Positions 52,548 to 60,466 of a stretch of DNA of 60,466 nt are shown here, piece by piece; position 1 is the stretch's first letter; every line of letters begins with the position of its first letter. The notes under the pieces were generated by a model. That model had not been told where the DNA came from. It worked only from the letters and a program-made list of their open reading frames with translations, and did no database searches. Source of the DNA: Owenweeksia sp. (GTDB lineage: Bacteria > Bacteroidota > Bacteroidia > Flavobacteriales > Schleiferiaceae); the NCBI GenBank assembly GCA_002695025.1, contig NZNV01000036.1, positions 22,606 through 83,071 on the forward strand. The letters are read 5' to 3'. Position numbers and translations under genes: made by a program.

Positions 52548-53237
52548 ATGGCGACTATAGGTAAAAAAAGAAAGGAAGCCCTGGGCAAACTCGATAAGAA
52601 TAAAGCTTATTCTTTAGAGGAAGCCAGTGCTTTGGTAAAGGAAATCTCCACAACCAAGTTCGATGCCTCAGTTGATGTTGCCGTTCGGTTAGGAGTGGAT
52701 CCCCGTAAAGCCAACCAAATGGTACGCGGTGTGGTAACTCTTCCCCACGGAACAGGTAAAGAGGTGAAGGTATTGGCCCTGGTTAGTGCTGATAAAGAAC
52801 AGGAAGCAAAGGATGCTGGTGCAGACTATGTTGGCCTGGATGAATATATTGAGAAGATAAAAGGTGGATGGACTGATGTGGATGTGATCGTAACTATGCC
52901 TAGTGTAATGGGTAAGATCGGTCCTTTAGGCCGTGTGCTGGGTCCCCGTGGACTTATGCCTAACCCCAAAACCGGTACGGTTACTATGGATATTGGTAAA
53001 GCAGTATCCGAAGTAAAAGCCGGTAAGATCGACTTTAAAGTAGATCGTTACGGTATCGTTCACGCTTCCGTTGGCAAGGTGTCTTTTGAAAAAGATAAGA
53101 TCCGTGAGAACGCAGAAGAACTGATCAAGACATTGATCCGAATGAAGCCTTCTGCTGCCAAAGGAACTTATATCAAAAGCATCAGCCTTAGTTCTACCAT
53201 GAGTCCCGGTGTGGCTGTTGACGCTAAGTCTATCTGA
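52548..53237 (+). CDS. rplA: 50S ribosomal protein L1
   Basis: 229 residues. [35 protein letters not shown] and [17 protein letters not shown] are the family signatures. It forms the L1 stalk and in many bacteria represses its own L11-L1 mRNA. Confidence 0.98.
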   Translation: MATIGKKRKEALGKLDKNKAYSLEEASALVKEISTTKFDASVDVAVRLGVDPRKANQMVRGVVTLPHGTGKEVKVLALVSADKEQEAKDAGADYVGLDEYIEKIKGGWTDVDVIVTMPSVMGKIGPLGRVLGPRGLMPNPKTGTVTMDIGKAVSEVKAGKIDFKVDRYGIVHASVGKVSFEKDKIRENAEELIKTLIRMKPSAAKGTYIKSISLSSTMSPGVAVDAKSI

Positions 53238-53262
53238 TAACCTGAAGAAAATCTTTTGAAAA

Positions 53263-53784
53263 ATGACAAAAGAGGAAAAAAATAGAGAAATAGAAAGCCT
53301 GACCGAGGTACTTAAGGATGCTAACATCCTTTATATTGCTGACATTGCCGGCCTTAATGCCGAACAAACCAGCAACCTCCGCAGGATGTGCTACAAGAAC
53401 GGCATTAAGCTGAATGTAGTAAAGAATACATTGCTTAAAAAGGCAATGGAGCGTTCCGAAAAAAGCTTTGACGAACTGTTCCCTATCCTTAAAGGCAATA
53501 CCAGTATCATGATCTCTGAAACTGGAAATGCTCCGGCTAAACTCATTAAAGAGTTTCGTAAGAAAGCGGCAAAGCCCGTACTTAAAGGAGCATATGTTGA
53601 TGAATCAATTTACATTGGTGACGATCAGGTAGAAGCTCTTTCTACGTTGAAATCCAAAGAAGAGCTTATCGGAGACGTTATCATGCTGTTGCAATCTCCT
53701 GCCAAGAATGTTGTCTCTGCTCTTCAGAGTGGAAAGAACACCCTGGCTGGCCTTATGAAGGCCTTGGAAGAACGCGCAGCTTAA
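53263..53784 (+). CDS. rplJ: 50S ribosomal protein L10
   Basis: 173 residues: MTKEEKNREIESLTEVLKDA, IADIAGLNAEQTSNLRRMCY, KLNVVKNTLLKKAMER and the C-terminal helix for L12 binding. It anchors L7/L12 to the ribosome. Confidence 0.97.
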   Translation: MTKEEKNREIESLTEVLKDANILYIADIAGLNAEQTSNLRRMCYKNGIKLNVVKNTLLKKAMERSEKSFDELFPILKGNTSIMISETGNAPAKLIKEFRKKAAKPVLKGAYVDESIYIGDDQVEALSTLKSKEELIGDVIMLLQSPAKNVVSALQSGKNTLAGLMKALEERAA

Positions 53785-53854
53785 TTAAAGTGTACGCACT
53801 TAAAGCTTCCATAGATCAATTATTTATTTTTTAAACTAAAAAAGAAGACCAAAA

Positions 53855-54232
53855 ATGGCAGATATCAAAGGACTAGGTGATCAGCTTGTGAACCTGACAG
53901 TTAAGGAAGTAAGCGAACTGGCAGATTACCTTAAAGAAGAATACGGTATTGAGCCTGCTGCTGCAGCGGTAGCTGTTGCCGGACCGGCTGCTGGCGGAGA
54001 TGCTGGTGCTGCTGAAGAAAAATCAGAATTTGATGTGATCCTGAAGGCTGCGGGTGGTTCTAAACTGGCTGTTGTTAAGCTTGTAAAAGAACTTACCGGA
54101 TTAGGCCTTAAAGAAGCTAAGGAGCTTGTAGATGGTGCTCCTAAGCCTCTTAAAGAAGGTGTTGCAAAAGACGAAGCAGAAGCTCTGAAGTCTCAGCTTG
54201 AAGAGGCAGGAGCTGAAGTTGAGATCAAGTAG
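53855..54232 (+). CDS. rplL: 50S ribosomal protein L7/L12
   Basis: 125 residues. N-terminal dimer domain ([20 protein letters not shown]), Ala/Gly-rich hinge ([20 protein letters not shown]) and C-terminal factor-binding domain ([40 protein letters not shown]). It recruits translation GTPases. A long hairpin separates it from rpoB. Confidence 0.98.
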   Translation: MADIKGLGDQLVNLTVKEVSELADYLKEEYGIEPAAAAVAVAGPAAGGDAGAAEEKSEFDVILKAAGGSKLAVVKLVKELTGLGLKEAKELVDGAPKPLKEGVAKDEAEALKSQLEEAGAEVEIK

Positions 54233-54261
54233 TCTTAACTCCTTACTGCTTTTATAAGCTT

Positions 54262-54306
54262 GGTTTAGGTCATCATCCCGGAACCCCGGGATGATCGACC
54301 TAAACC
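54262..54306 (+). terminator. Long hairpin between rplL and rpoB, likely partial terminator/attenuator
   Basis: GGTTTAGGTC (54262-54271) pairs with GACCTAAACC and the inner ATCATCCCGG-type arm with CCGGGATGAT, giving a stem of about 20 bp around a 3-4-base loop. The tail (CTTTTGTGTTT) is only moderately T-rich, which fits partial readthrough into rpoB. Confidence 0.7.
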
Positions 54307-54342
54307 CTTTTGTGTTTAGTTTAACTTTATTTCATTTCTGTA

Positions 54343-57300
54343 ATGGCCAACAACACGGTTACCAAAAATCCTTCGGAAAGAATAGACTTCGCTTCTATTA
54401 AACGCTTTGAGTATCCCGATTTCCTGGATATTCAATTGCAGTCTTTCCAGGATTTTTTCCAATTGGATACTAAACCAGGTGATAGACATGACGAAGGATT
54501 GTACAAGACTTTTAGCGAGAACTTTCCTATCACCGATTCACGAAACCAGTTTGTACTGGAATTTTTGGACTACTTTGTAGATCCACCACGCTACAGTGAG
54601 GAAGAGTGTATTGAAAGAGGCCTCACCTTTAGCGTACCCCTTAAAGCAAGATTAAAATTATACTGTACCGACCCCGAGCACGAGGATTTTGAAACCATCG
54701 TGCAGGATGTTTACCTTGGTACTATTCCTTATATGACCCCCCGTGGTACTTTTATTGTAAACGGGGCAGAACGTGTAATTGTATCGCAATTGCACCGCTC
54801 TCCTGGTGTGTTCTTTGGCCAGAGTTATCACGCCAACGGTACCAAACTCTATTCAGCTCGTATTATTCCTTTTAAAGGAAGCTGGATTGAATTTGCGACC
54901 GACATCAACAACGTGATGTACGCTTACATCGACCGTAAGAAAAAGTTACCTCTTACGACTCTGCTTCGTGCCATTGGTTACGAAAGGGATAAGGATATCC
55001 TTGAGATATTTGACCTGGCTGAAGAGGTGAAGGTATCCAAGACCGGTCTTAAAAAAGTTATGGGCCGTAAACTGGCCGCCCGTGTTCTTAAAACGTGGGT
55101 TGAGGATTTCGTGGATGAGGATACCGGTGAAGTGGTATCTATTGAAAGGAATGAGGTGGTACTTGACCGTGATACCGTCCTGGAGAAAGATCATGTTGAA
55201 GAGATCCTGGATGCTGATGTTCCTACTATCCTTTTGCATAAAGAGGACATCGAATCATCCGAATTTGCCATTATTCACAATACTTTACAGAAAGATCCCA
55301 CCAACTCCGAGAAAGAAGCGGTGGAACATATTTACCGTCAATTGCGTAATGCCGAGCCACCAGATGAGGAAACTGCGCGCGGTATTATCGACAAGCTTTT
55401 CTTCTCCGAGCAACGCTATAACTTGGGTGAAGTAGGACGTTATCGTTTGAATAAGAAGCTTGGTCTTGAGATTGACGCAGATACTCAGGTACTCACCAAA
55501 GATGATATCCTGAGCATCGTAAAATACCTGATCGAATTGATCAACTCCAAAGCGGAGGTGGATGATATCGATCACTTGAGCAACCGTAGGGTTCGTACCG
55601 TAGGTGAACAAATGGCCAACCAGTTCAGCGTGGGTCTTGCCCGTATGGCACGTACCATCCGTGAGCGTATGAACGTTCGTGATAACGAGGTGTTTACGCC
55701 TATTGACCTGATCAATGCGAAGACACTTTCTTCTGTGATCAACTCGTTTTTCGGAACCAACCAGCTTTCTCAGTTTATGGATCAAACCAACCCATTGGCT
55801 GAGATTACCAACAAGCGGAGGCTTTCTGCTCTCGGACCTGGTGGACTTTCCCGTGAACGTGCAGGTTTTGAGGTACGTGACGTACACTATACACATTATG
55901 GTCGTCTTTGTCCGATCGAAACCCCTGAAGGTCCTAACATCGGTCTGATCTCATCCATGTGTGTATACGCTAAGGTGAACCGCATGGGATTCCTTGAAAC
56001 CCCTTATCGTAAGGTGGAAAATGGAAAAGTTGATTTCACCGTGGATCCGGTTTACCTGAGTGCTGAAGAGGAAGAGGAAAAGGTAATTGCACAGGCTAAT
56101 GCTCCGGTAAAGGAGGATGGAAATTTTGAAAATGACCGTGTAAAAGCCCGTGATGAAGCTGATTATCCGCTGATCGAGCCCTCTGAGGTAGATTATATGG
56201 ACGTATCACCAAACCAGATCGCATCCATTTCTGCATCATTGATCCCATTCCTGGAGCATGATGATGCGAACCGTGCGTTGATGGGATCGAACATGATGCG
56301 TCAGGCGGTTCCCCTGTTGCGCCCACAGGCTCCTATTGTAGGTACAGGTCTGGAAGGCCGTGTGGCTTCTGACTCAAGGGTGTTGATCAATGCTGAAGGT
56401 GAAGGTGAAGTGGAATACGTGGATTCTGAAAAGATCACCATCCGCTATGAGCGTACCGATGATGACAGGCTGATCAGCTTTGATGATGATACCAAAACAT
56501 ACAACCTGGTTAAGTTCCGTAAAACCAACCAGGGCACCTGTATCAATATCAAACCGATTGTAGTAAAAGGACAAAAGGTAAGCAAGGGACAGGTGCTTTG
56601 TGAAGGTTATGCTACCGAAGGTGGCGAACTTGCCTTGGGTCGTAATATGCAGGTGGCATTTATGCCCTGGAAAGGTTACAACTTTGAGGATGCCATCGTG
56701 ATCTCTGAAAAAGTAGTGCGTGAGGACATCTTCACTTCTATTCATATTGATGAGTATTCCCTGGAAGTTCGTGATACTAAACTGGGTGCGGAAGAACTTA
56801 CCGCTGATATTCCAAACGTAAGTGAGGAAGCAACCCGTGAGCTGGATGAGAACGGAATTATCCGTATCGGTGCCGAAGTAAAACCCGGTGACATCCTGAT
56901 CGGTAAGATCACTCCAAAAGGAGAATCCGATCCTACCCCGGAAGAAAAACTGCTACGTGCCATCTTTGGAGATAAGGCTGGTGATGTGAAGGATGCTTCA
57001 CTTAAAGCTTCTCCTTCTTTGAACGGTGTGGTTATCGACAAGAAACTGTTCTCCCGTTCAGTTAAGGATAAGAAAACCCGCATTAAGGACAAGGAAGTTC
57101 TTGAGAAACTGGATGACGAACACAACATGAAGTTGGAGGTTCTGCGCCAGAAGTTCCTGGAGAAACTCAATATACTGGTAGCTGGAAAAACCAGCCAGGG
57201 TGTTAGGAATGATCTCAATGAAGACGTAATACCCAAAGGAACCAAATTCACCCAGAAGATCCTGAATAGTATTGAAGACTACTCAAGGATTACCGGTGGA

Positions 57301-58164
57301 GTTTGGACTACCGATGATGATCGTAACGAGCAGATCACTTCCCTGATCCACAACTATAAGATCAAGGTTACCGACCAGGTAGGTGTGTATAAGCGTGAGA
57401 AATTCACCATCAGCGTGGGTGATGAATTGCCTTCCGGTATTGTAAAACTGGCCAAGGTCTATATCGCCAAAAAGCGTAAGCTGAAAGTAGGGGATAAAAT
57501 GGCTGGTCGCCACGGTAACAAAGGTATCGTAGCTAAAATCGTACGCGAAGAAGATATGCCGTTCCTGGAAGATGGAACTCCGGTGGATATCGTATTGAAC
57601 CCGCTGGGTGTACCTTCACGGATGAACATCGGTCAGATCTACGAAACCGTTCTTGGATGGGCCGGTAAGAAGTTGGGTAGCAAATTCGCTTCTCCCATCT
57701 TTGATGGTGCTTCTATCGAGGATATCAATAAACTCACCGATGAAGCTGGTATCCCACGCTTCGGTCACACCTATCTTTACGATGGTGGTACCGGTGAGCG
57801 TTTCCACCAGGCTGCAACCGTGGGTGTGATTTACATGCTGAAACTTGGCCACATGGTAGATGATAAGATGCACGCCCGTTCTATCGGACCATACTCACTC
57901 ATTACGCAACAACCCCTTGGTGGTAAAGCACAGTTCGGAGGTCAGCGTTTTGGAGAGATGGAGGTTTGGGCCCTCGAAGCATTCGGTGCCTCAAACATTC
58001 TGAGAGAGATCCTTACCGTTAAGTCGGATGATGTGGTTGGTAGGGCTAAAACCTACGAAACCATTGTTAAAGGTGATCCAATGCCGGAACCCGGTATACC
58101 CGAATCCTTCAATGTATTGTTACATGAATTGAACGGATTGGGTCTGAAAATCACATTGGATTAA
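54343..58164 (+). CDS. rpoB: RNA polymerase subunit beta
   Basis: 1273 residues. Recognisable blocks are [20 protein letters not shown] (rifampicin-pocket/fork loop 2), [60 protein letters not shown], and the C-terminal [20 protein letters not shown] (beta flap end/anchor). It forms the core enzyme with RpoC, and the sigma factor at 6515-7378 is its partner. Shorter than E. coli RpoB by lacking some lineage insertions, as usual in Bacteroidota. Confidence 0.99.
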   Translation: MANNTVTKNPSERIDFASIKRFEYPDFLDIQLQSFQDFFQLDTKPGDRHDEGLYKTFSENFPITDSRNQFVLEFLDYFVDPPRYSEEECIERGLTFSVPLKARLKLYCTDPEHEDFETIVQDVYLGTIPYMTPRGTFIVNGAERVIVSQLHRSPGVFFGQSYHANGTKLYSARIIPFKGSWIEFATDINNVMYAYIDRKKKLPLTTLLRAIGYERDKDILEIFDLAEEVKVSKTGLKKVMGRKLAARVLKTWVEDFVDEDTGEVVSIERNEVVLDRDTVLEKDHVEEILDADVPTILLHKEDIESSEFAIIHNTLQKDPTNSEKEAVEHIYRQLRNAEPPDEETARGIIDKLFFSEQRYNLGEVGRYRLNKKLGLEIDADTQVLTKDDILSIVKYLIELINSKAEVDDIDHLSNRRVRTVGEQMANQFSVGLARMARTIRERMNVRDNEVFTPIDLINAKTLSSVINSFFGTNQLSQFMDQTNPLAEITNKRRLSALGPGGLSRERAGFEVRDVHYTHYGRLCPIETPEGPNIGLISSMCVYAKVNRMGFLETPYRKVENGKVDFTVDPVYLSAEEEEEKVIAQANAPVKEDGNFENDRVKARDEADYPLIEPSEVDYMDVSPNQIASISASLIPFLEHDDANRALMGSNMMRQAVPLLRPQAPIVGTGLEGRVASDSRVLINAEGEGEVEYVDSEKITIRYERTDDDRLISFDDDTKTYNLVKFRKTNQGTCINIKPIVVKGQKVSKGQVLCEGYATEGGELALGRNMQVAFMPWKGYNFEDAIVISEKVVREDIFTSIHIDEYSLEVRDTKLGAEELTADIPNVSEEATRELDENGIIRIGAEVKPGDILIGKITPKGESDPTPEEKLLRAIFGDKAGDVKDASLKASPSLNGVVIDKKLFSRSVKDKKTRIKDKEVLEKLDDEHNMKLEVLRQKFLEKLNILVAGKTSQGVRNDLNEDVIPKGTKFTQKILNSIEDYSRITGGVWTTDDDRNEQITSLIHNYKIKVTDQVGVYKREKFTISVGDELPSGIVKLAKVYIAKKRKLKVGDKMAGRHGNKGIVAKIVREEDMPFLEDGTPVDIVLNPLGVPSRMNIGQIYETVLGWAGKKLGSKFASPIFDGASIEDINKLTDEAGIPRFGHTYLYDGGTGERFHQAATVGVIYMLKLGHMVDDKMHARSIGPYSLITQQPLGGKAQFGGQRFGEMEVWALEAFGASNILREILTVKSDDVVGRAKTYETIVKGDPMPEPGIPESFNVLLHELNGLGLKITLD

Positions 58165-58195
58165 TATTTAGAATAGAACTTAATTTCCTATATAC

Positions 58196-60466
58196 ATGGC
58201 TTTAAGGAAAAACGATAAGAATAACTACAACAGTAACTTCAAGAGCATTACCATCAGCTTGTCTTCCCCGGAACAAATCCTGGAGAAGTCCTATGGCGAG
58301 GTTCTGAAGCCTGAAACCATCAATTATCGTACGCACAAACCGGAAAGAGACGGTTTGTTCTGCGAGCGGATCTTCGGACCGGTAAAGGACTTTGAATGTG
58401 CCTGCGGTAAGTACAAGCGTATCCGTTATAAGGGTATCGTCTGCGACCGTTGTGGCGTTGAGGTTACTGAAAAGAAAGTACGCAGAGAGCGTGTGGGTCA
58501 CATCAACCTGGTGGTACCTGTGGCGCACATCTGGTACTTCAAATCGTTGCCTAATAAAATCGGATACCTGCTTGGATTGCCCACCAAGAAGCTCGATATG
58601 ATCATTTATTACGAGCGTTATGTGGTTATTCAGGCAGGTAATGCTACTCACCCTGACGGTACTCCATTGAATTATATGGATTACTTAACGGAAGAGGAGT
58701 ATCTTGAAATACTGGATCGTCTTCCCAGCGAGAACAACTACCTGGACGATAGCGATCCCAATAAATTTGTTGCCAAAATGGGAGCGGAGGCACTCATTGA
58801 GTTGCTTTCCCGCCTTGACTTGGATCAGCTTTCGTATGATCTGCGTCATAAGGCCAATACAGAAACTTCACAACAACGTAAGCAGGAGGCTCTTAAGCGT
58901 CTGCAGGTTGTGGAAGCCTTCCGTGATGCCAACACCCGTATTGAGAACCGTCCCGAATGGATGATCGTGAAAGTGGTACCGGTTATTCCACCGGAACTAC
59001 GCCCATTGGTGCCTTTGGATGGTGGTCGTTTTGCCACATCTGACCTTAATGATCTTTATCGCAGGGTGATTATCCGCAACAACCGCCTTAAGCGTTTGAT
59101 GGAGATCAAGGCACCTGAAGTAATTCTTCGTAACGAGAAGAGGATGCTCCAGGAATCTGTGGATTCTCTGTTCGATAATACCCGTAAATCCAGCGCTGTT
59201 AAAACGGACAGTAACCGTGCCCTTAAATCCCTTTCCGACTCATTGAAAGGTAAGCAAGGTCGTTTCCGTCAAAACCTTTTGGGTAAGAGGGTGGATTACT
59301 CCGCCCGTTCGGTAATTGTTGTAGGTCCGGATCTTAAACTGCACGAGTGTGGTTTACCCAAGGATATGGCGGCTGAGCTTTACAAGCCTTTTATTGTGCG
59401 CAAGCTTATTGAAAGGGGTATTGTGAAGACCGTAAAATCGGCCAAGAAAATTATTGACAAGAGAGAACCCGTAGTATGGGATATCCTGGAGAACGTGATG
59501 AAAGGACATCCCGTTCTGCTGAACCGTGCCCCAACACTGCACCGTTTAGGTATCCAGGCCTTCCAGCCCAAGCTGATCGAAGGTAAGGCTATCCAACTGC
59601 ACCCGTTGGTGTGTACAGCCTTTAACGCTGACTTTGACGGTGACCAGATGGCGGTACACCTTCCACTGGGTTCTGCTGCTATATTGGAAGCACAGCTATT
59701 GATGCTGGCTTCGCATAATATCCTTAACCCTGCCAACGGATCTCCTATTACCGTTCCTTCTCAGGACATGGTTCTGGGTCTGTACTACATGACCAAGGCC
59801 CGTAAGAGTGACAAGGATTATGAGGTTAAGGGTGAAGGCCTTACTTTCTATTCACCTGAAGAGGTGATCATTGCCCATAACGAGGGCCGTGTAAACCTTA
59901 ATGCTACGGCCAAGATCCGTGCACGGGTAGAAGATGAGAATGGTGAGCTTACCACCAAGCTGATCGAAACTACTGTGGGAAGAATACTCTTCAATACTGT
60001 AGTTCCTGAGAATGTGCCTTTCATCAATGATGTACTTACCAAAAAGGCCTTGCGTGGTATCATTGCAACCATTCTAAAGAAAACCGATATCCCTACCACT
60101 GCCAAGTTCCTCGATGATATGAAGGACCTGGGTTATGGTAATGCCTTCCGGGGAGGTCTTTCCTTCTCGTTGGGAGATATCATTATTCCGGAAGAAAAAG
60201 ATCAACTGGTTAAGGATGCCGAAGAGCAGATCGAAAGCATTTTGGCCAGCTATAACATGGGTTTGATCACCAATAACGAACGTTATAACCAGGTGATTGA
60301 CGTATGGACCAATACCAACGCCCGCCTTACCGAGCGAGCTATGCACCACCTGAGCAGTGACAGGCAGGGATTCAACCCTATCTATATGATGCTTGACTCT
60401 GGTGCACGGGGATCTAAAGAACAAATCCGCCAGCTATCCGGTATGCGTGGTCTGATGGCCAAGCCT
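58196..60466 (+). CDS. rpoC: RNA polymerase subunit beta', 3' end beyond the window
   Basis: ATG 58196 opens 757 codons that stay in frame to the last base with no stop, so the gene is cut by the window edge. Zinc site 1 is Cys68, Cys70, Cys83 and Cys86 ([18 protein letters not shown]). The catalytic Mg2+ motif NADFDGDQ is at residues 477-484. The rudder/lid and switch region is visible before it ([20 protein letters not shown]-type). The open frame looks intact. Confidence 0.97.
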   Translation, partial: MALRKNDKNNYNSNFKSITISLSSPEQILEKSYGEVLKPETINYRTHKPERDGLFCERIFGPVKDFECACGKYKRIRYKGIVCDRCGVEVTEKKVRRERVGHINLVVPVAHIWYFKSLPNKIGYLLGLPTKKLDMIIYYERYVVIQAGNATHPDGTPLNYMDYLTEEEYLEILDRLPSENNYLDDSDPNKFVAKMGAEALIELLSRLDLDQLSYDLRHKANTETSQQRKQEALKRLQVVEAFRDANTRIENRPEWMIVKVVPVIPPELRPLVPLDGGRFATSDLNDLYRRVIIRNNRLKRLMEIKAPEVILRNEKRMLQESVDSLFDNTRKSSAVKTDSNRALKSLSDSLKGKQGRFRQNLLGKRVDYSARSVIVVGPDLKLHECGLPKDMAAELYKPFIVRKLIERGIVKTVKSAKKIIDKREPVVWDILENVMKGHPVLLNRAPTLHRLGIQAFQPKLIEGKAIQLHPLVCTAFNADFDGDQMAVHLPLGSAAILEAQLLMLASHNILNPANGSPITVPSQDMVLGLYYMTKARKSDKDYEVKGEGLTFYSPEEVIIAHNEGRVNLNATAKIRARVEDENGELTTKLIETTVGRILFNTVVPENVPFINDVLTKKALRGIIATILKKTDIPTTAKFLDDMKDLGYGNAFRGGLSFSLGDIIIPEEKDQLVKDAEEQIESILASYNMGLITNNERYNQVIDVWTNTNARLTERAMHHLSSDRQGFNPIYMMLDSGARGSKEQIRQLSGMRGLMAKP

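Noticed and set aside
1-60466. CRISPR array, insertion sequence, prophage or rRNA genes
   Set aside because: I saw no regularly spaced direct repeats, transposase or phage genes, and no rRNA-like sequence.
58196-60466. rpoC as a broken gene, because no stop is found
   Set aside because: All 757 codons are in one open frame with intact catalytic and zinc motifs; the window simply ends inside the gene.

Overview
The window is chromosomal DNA from a member of the Bacteroidota, most likely a marine, Flavobacteriales-type organism (Cryomorphaceae/Schleiferiaceae-like; the exact genus is not resolved). The evidence is: two secreted proteins with type IX secretion (T9SS) C-terminal sorting domains; a PorT-like T9SS protein; a short 287-residue primary sigma factor lacking region 1.1; a TamL-type BamA-family lipoprotein; a DUF4254/glycosyltransferase 9 pair; and many promoters with the Bacteroidota -7 element TAnnTTTG, some with TTTG/TTG near -33. 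No rRNA, CRISPR array, insertion sequence or prophage was seen. Coding density is high and no gene-free stretch exceeds about 180 bases.

Layout. 1-6490 is visibly more AT-rich and holds the 3' part of a T9SS-secreted LamG/fibronectin protein, a small secreted His-rich protein, and a four-gene module that looks like phosphonate catabolism: a DUF5690 membrane protein, a PhnX-like HAD hydrolase, an XRE-cupin regulator and a TIGR03364-type FAD oxidoreductase. The module's promoters share repeated GTAAACAA/GTTTAC elements that I propose as the regulator's operators. 6515-14435 is a minus-strand housekeeping run: rpoD, pnp, rpsO, accD, class I fructose-bisphosphate aldolase, tamL. 14468-24968 holds an RNA methyltransferase, a DMT permease, a CorA-type transporter with a changed signature motif, a COG2509 flavoprotein, and small accessory genes (NTF2-like, Crp-like, DUF4180, GNAT, haloalkane-dehalogenase-like hydrolase, DUF1801, GyrI-like, WYL regulator), then porT and menG/ubiE. 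25023-27864 is a GT9-DUF4254-aminotransferase operon.

27965-32310 encodes a membrane-anchored protein of unknown function, a secreted M48 peptidase and an unknown secreted protein. 32354-37653 is the methylmalonyl-CoA mutase operon (mutA, mutB, a YbaB gene, meaB) with divIC upstream. 37728-43370 is transport: an MsbA-like ABC exporter, an AGCS amino-acid symporter carrying an N-terminal SprB-like repeat, and an NSS transporter overlapping a 56-codon small-subunit gene. 43447-47630 has an HHH protein, a T9SS cargo protein and an acyl-CoA dehydrogenase.

47719-60466 is the translation/transcription region: rpsU, a Xer recombinase, a hibernation factor, then tRNA-Thr, tRNA-Tyr, tRNA-Gly, tRNA-Thr, tuf, tRNA-Trp, secE, nusG, rplKAJL, rpoB and the 5' part of rpoC. 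The region has strong RNA hairpins, including a terminator nested with a promoter ahead of the tRNAs and a long hairpin between rplL and rpoB.

The clearest candidates for something not well described are the proposed XRE-cupin phosphonate regulon, the SprB-repeat/symporter fusion, the nested promoter-terminator at the tRNA operon and the GMN-to-GTN CorA variant.
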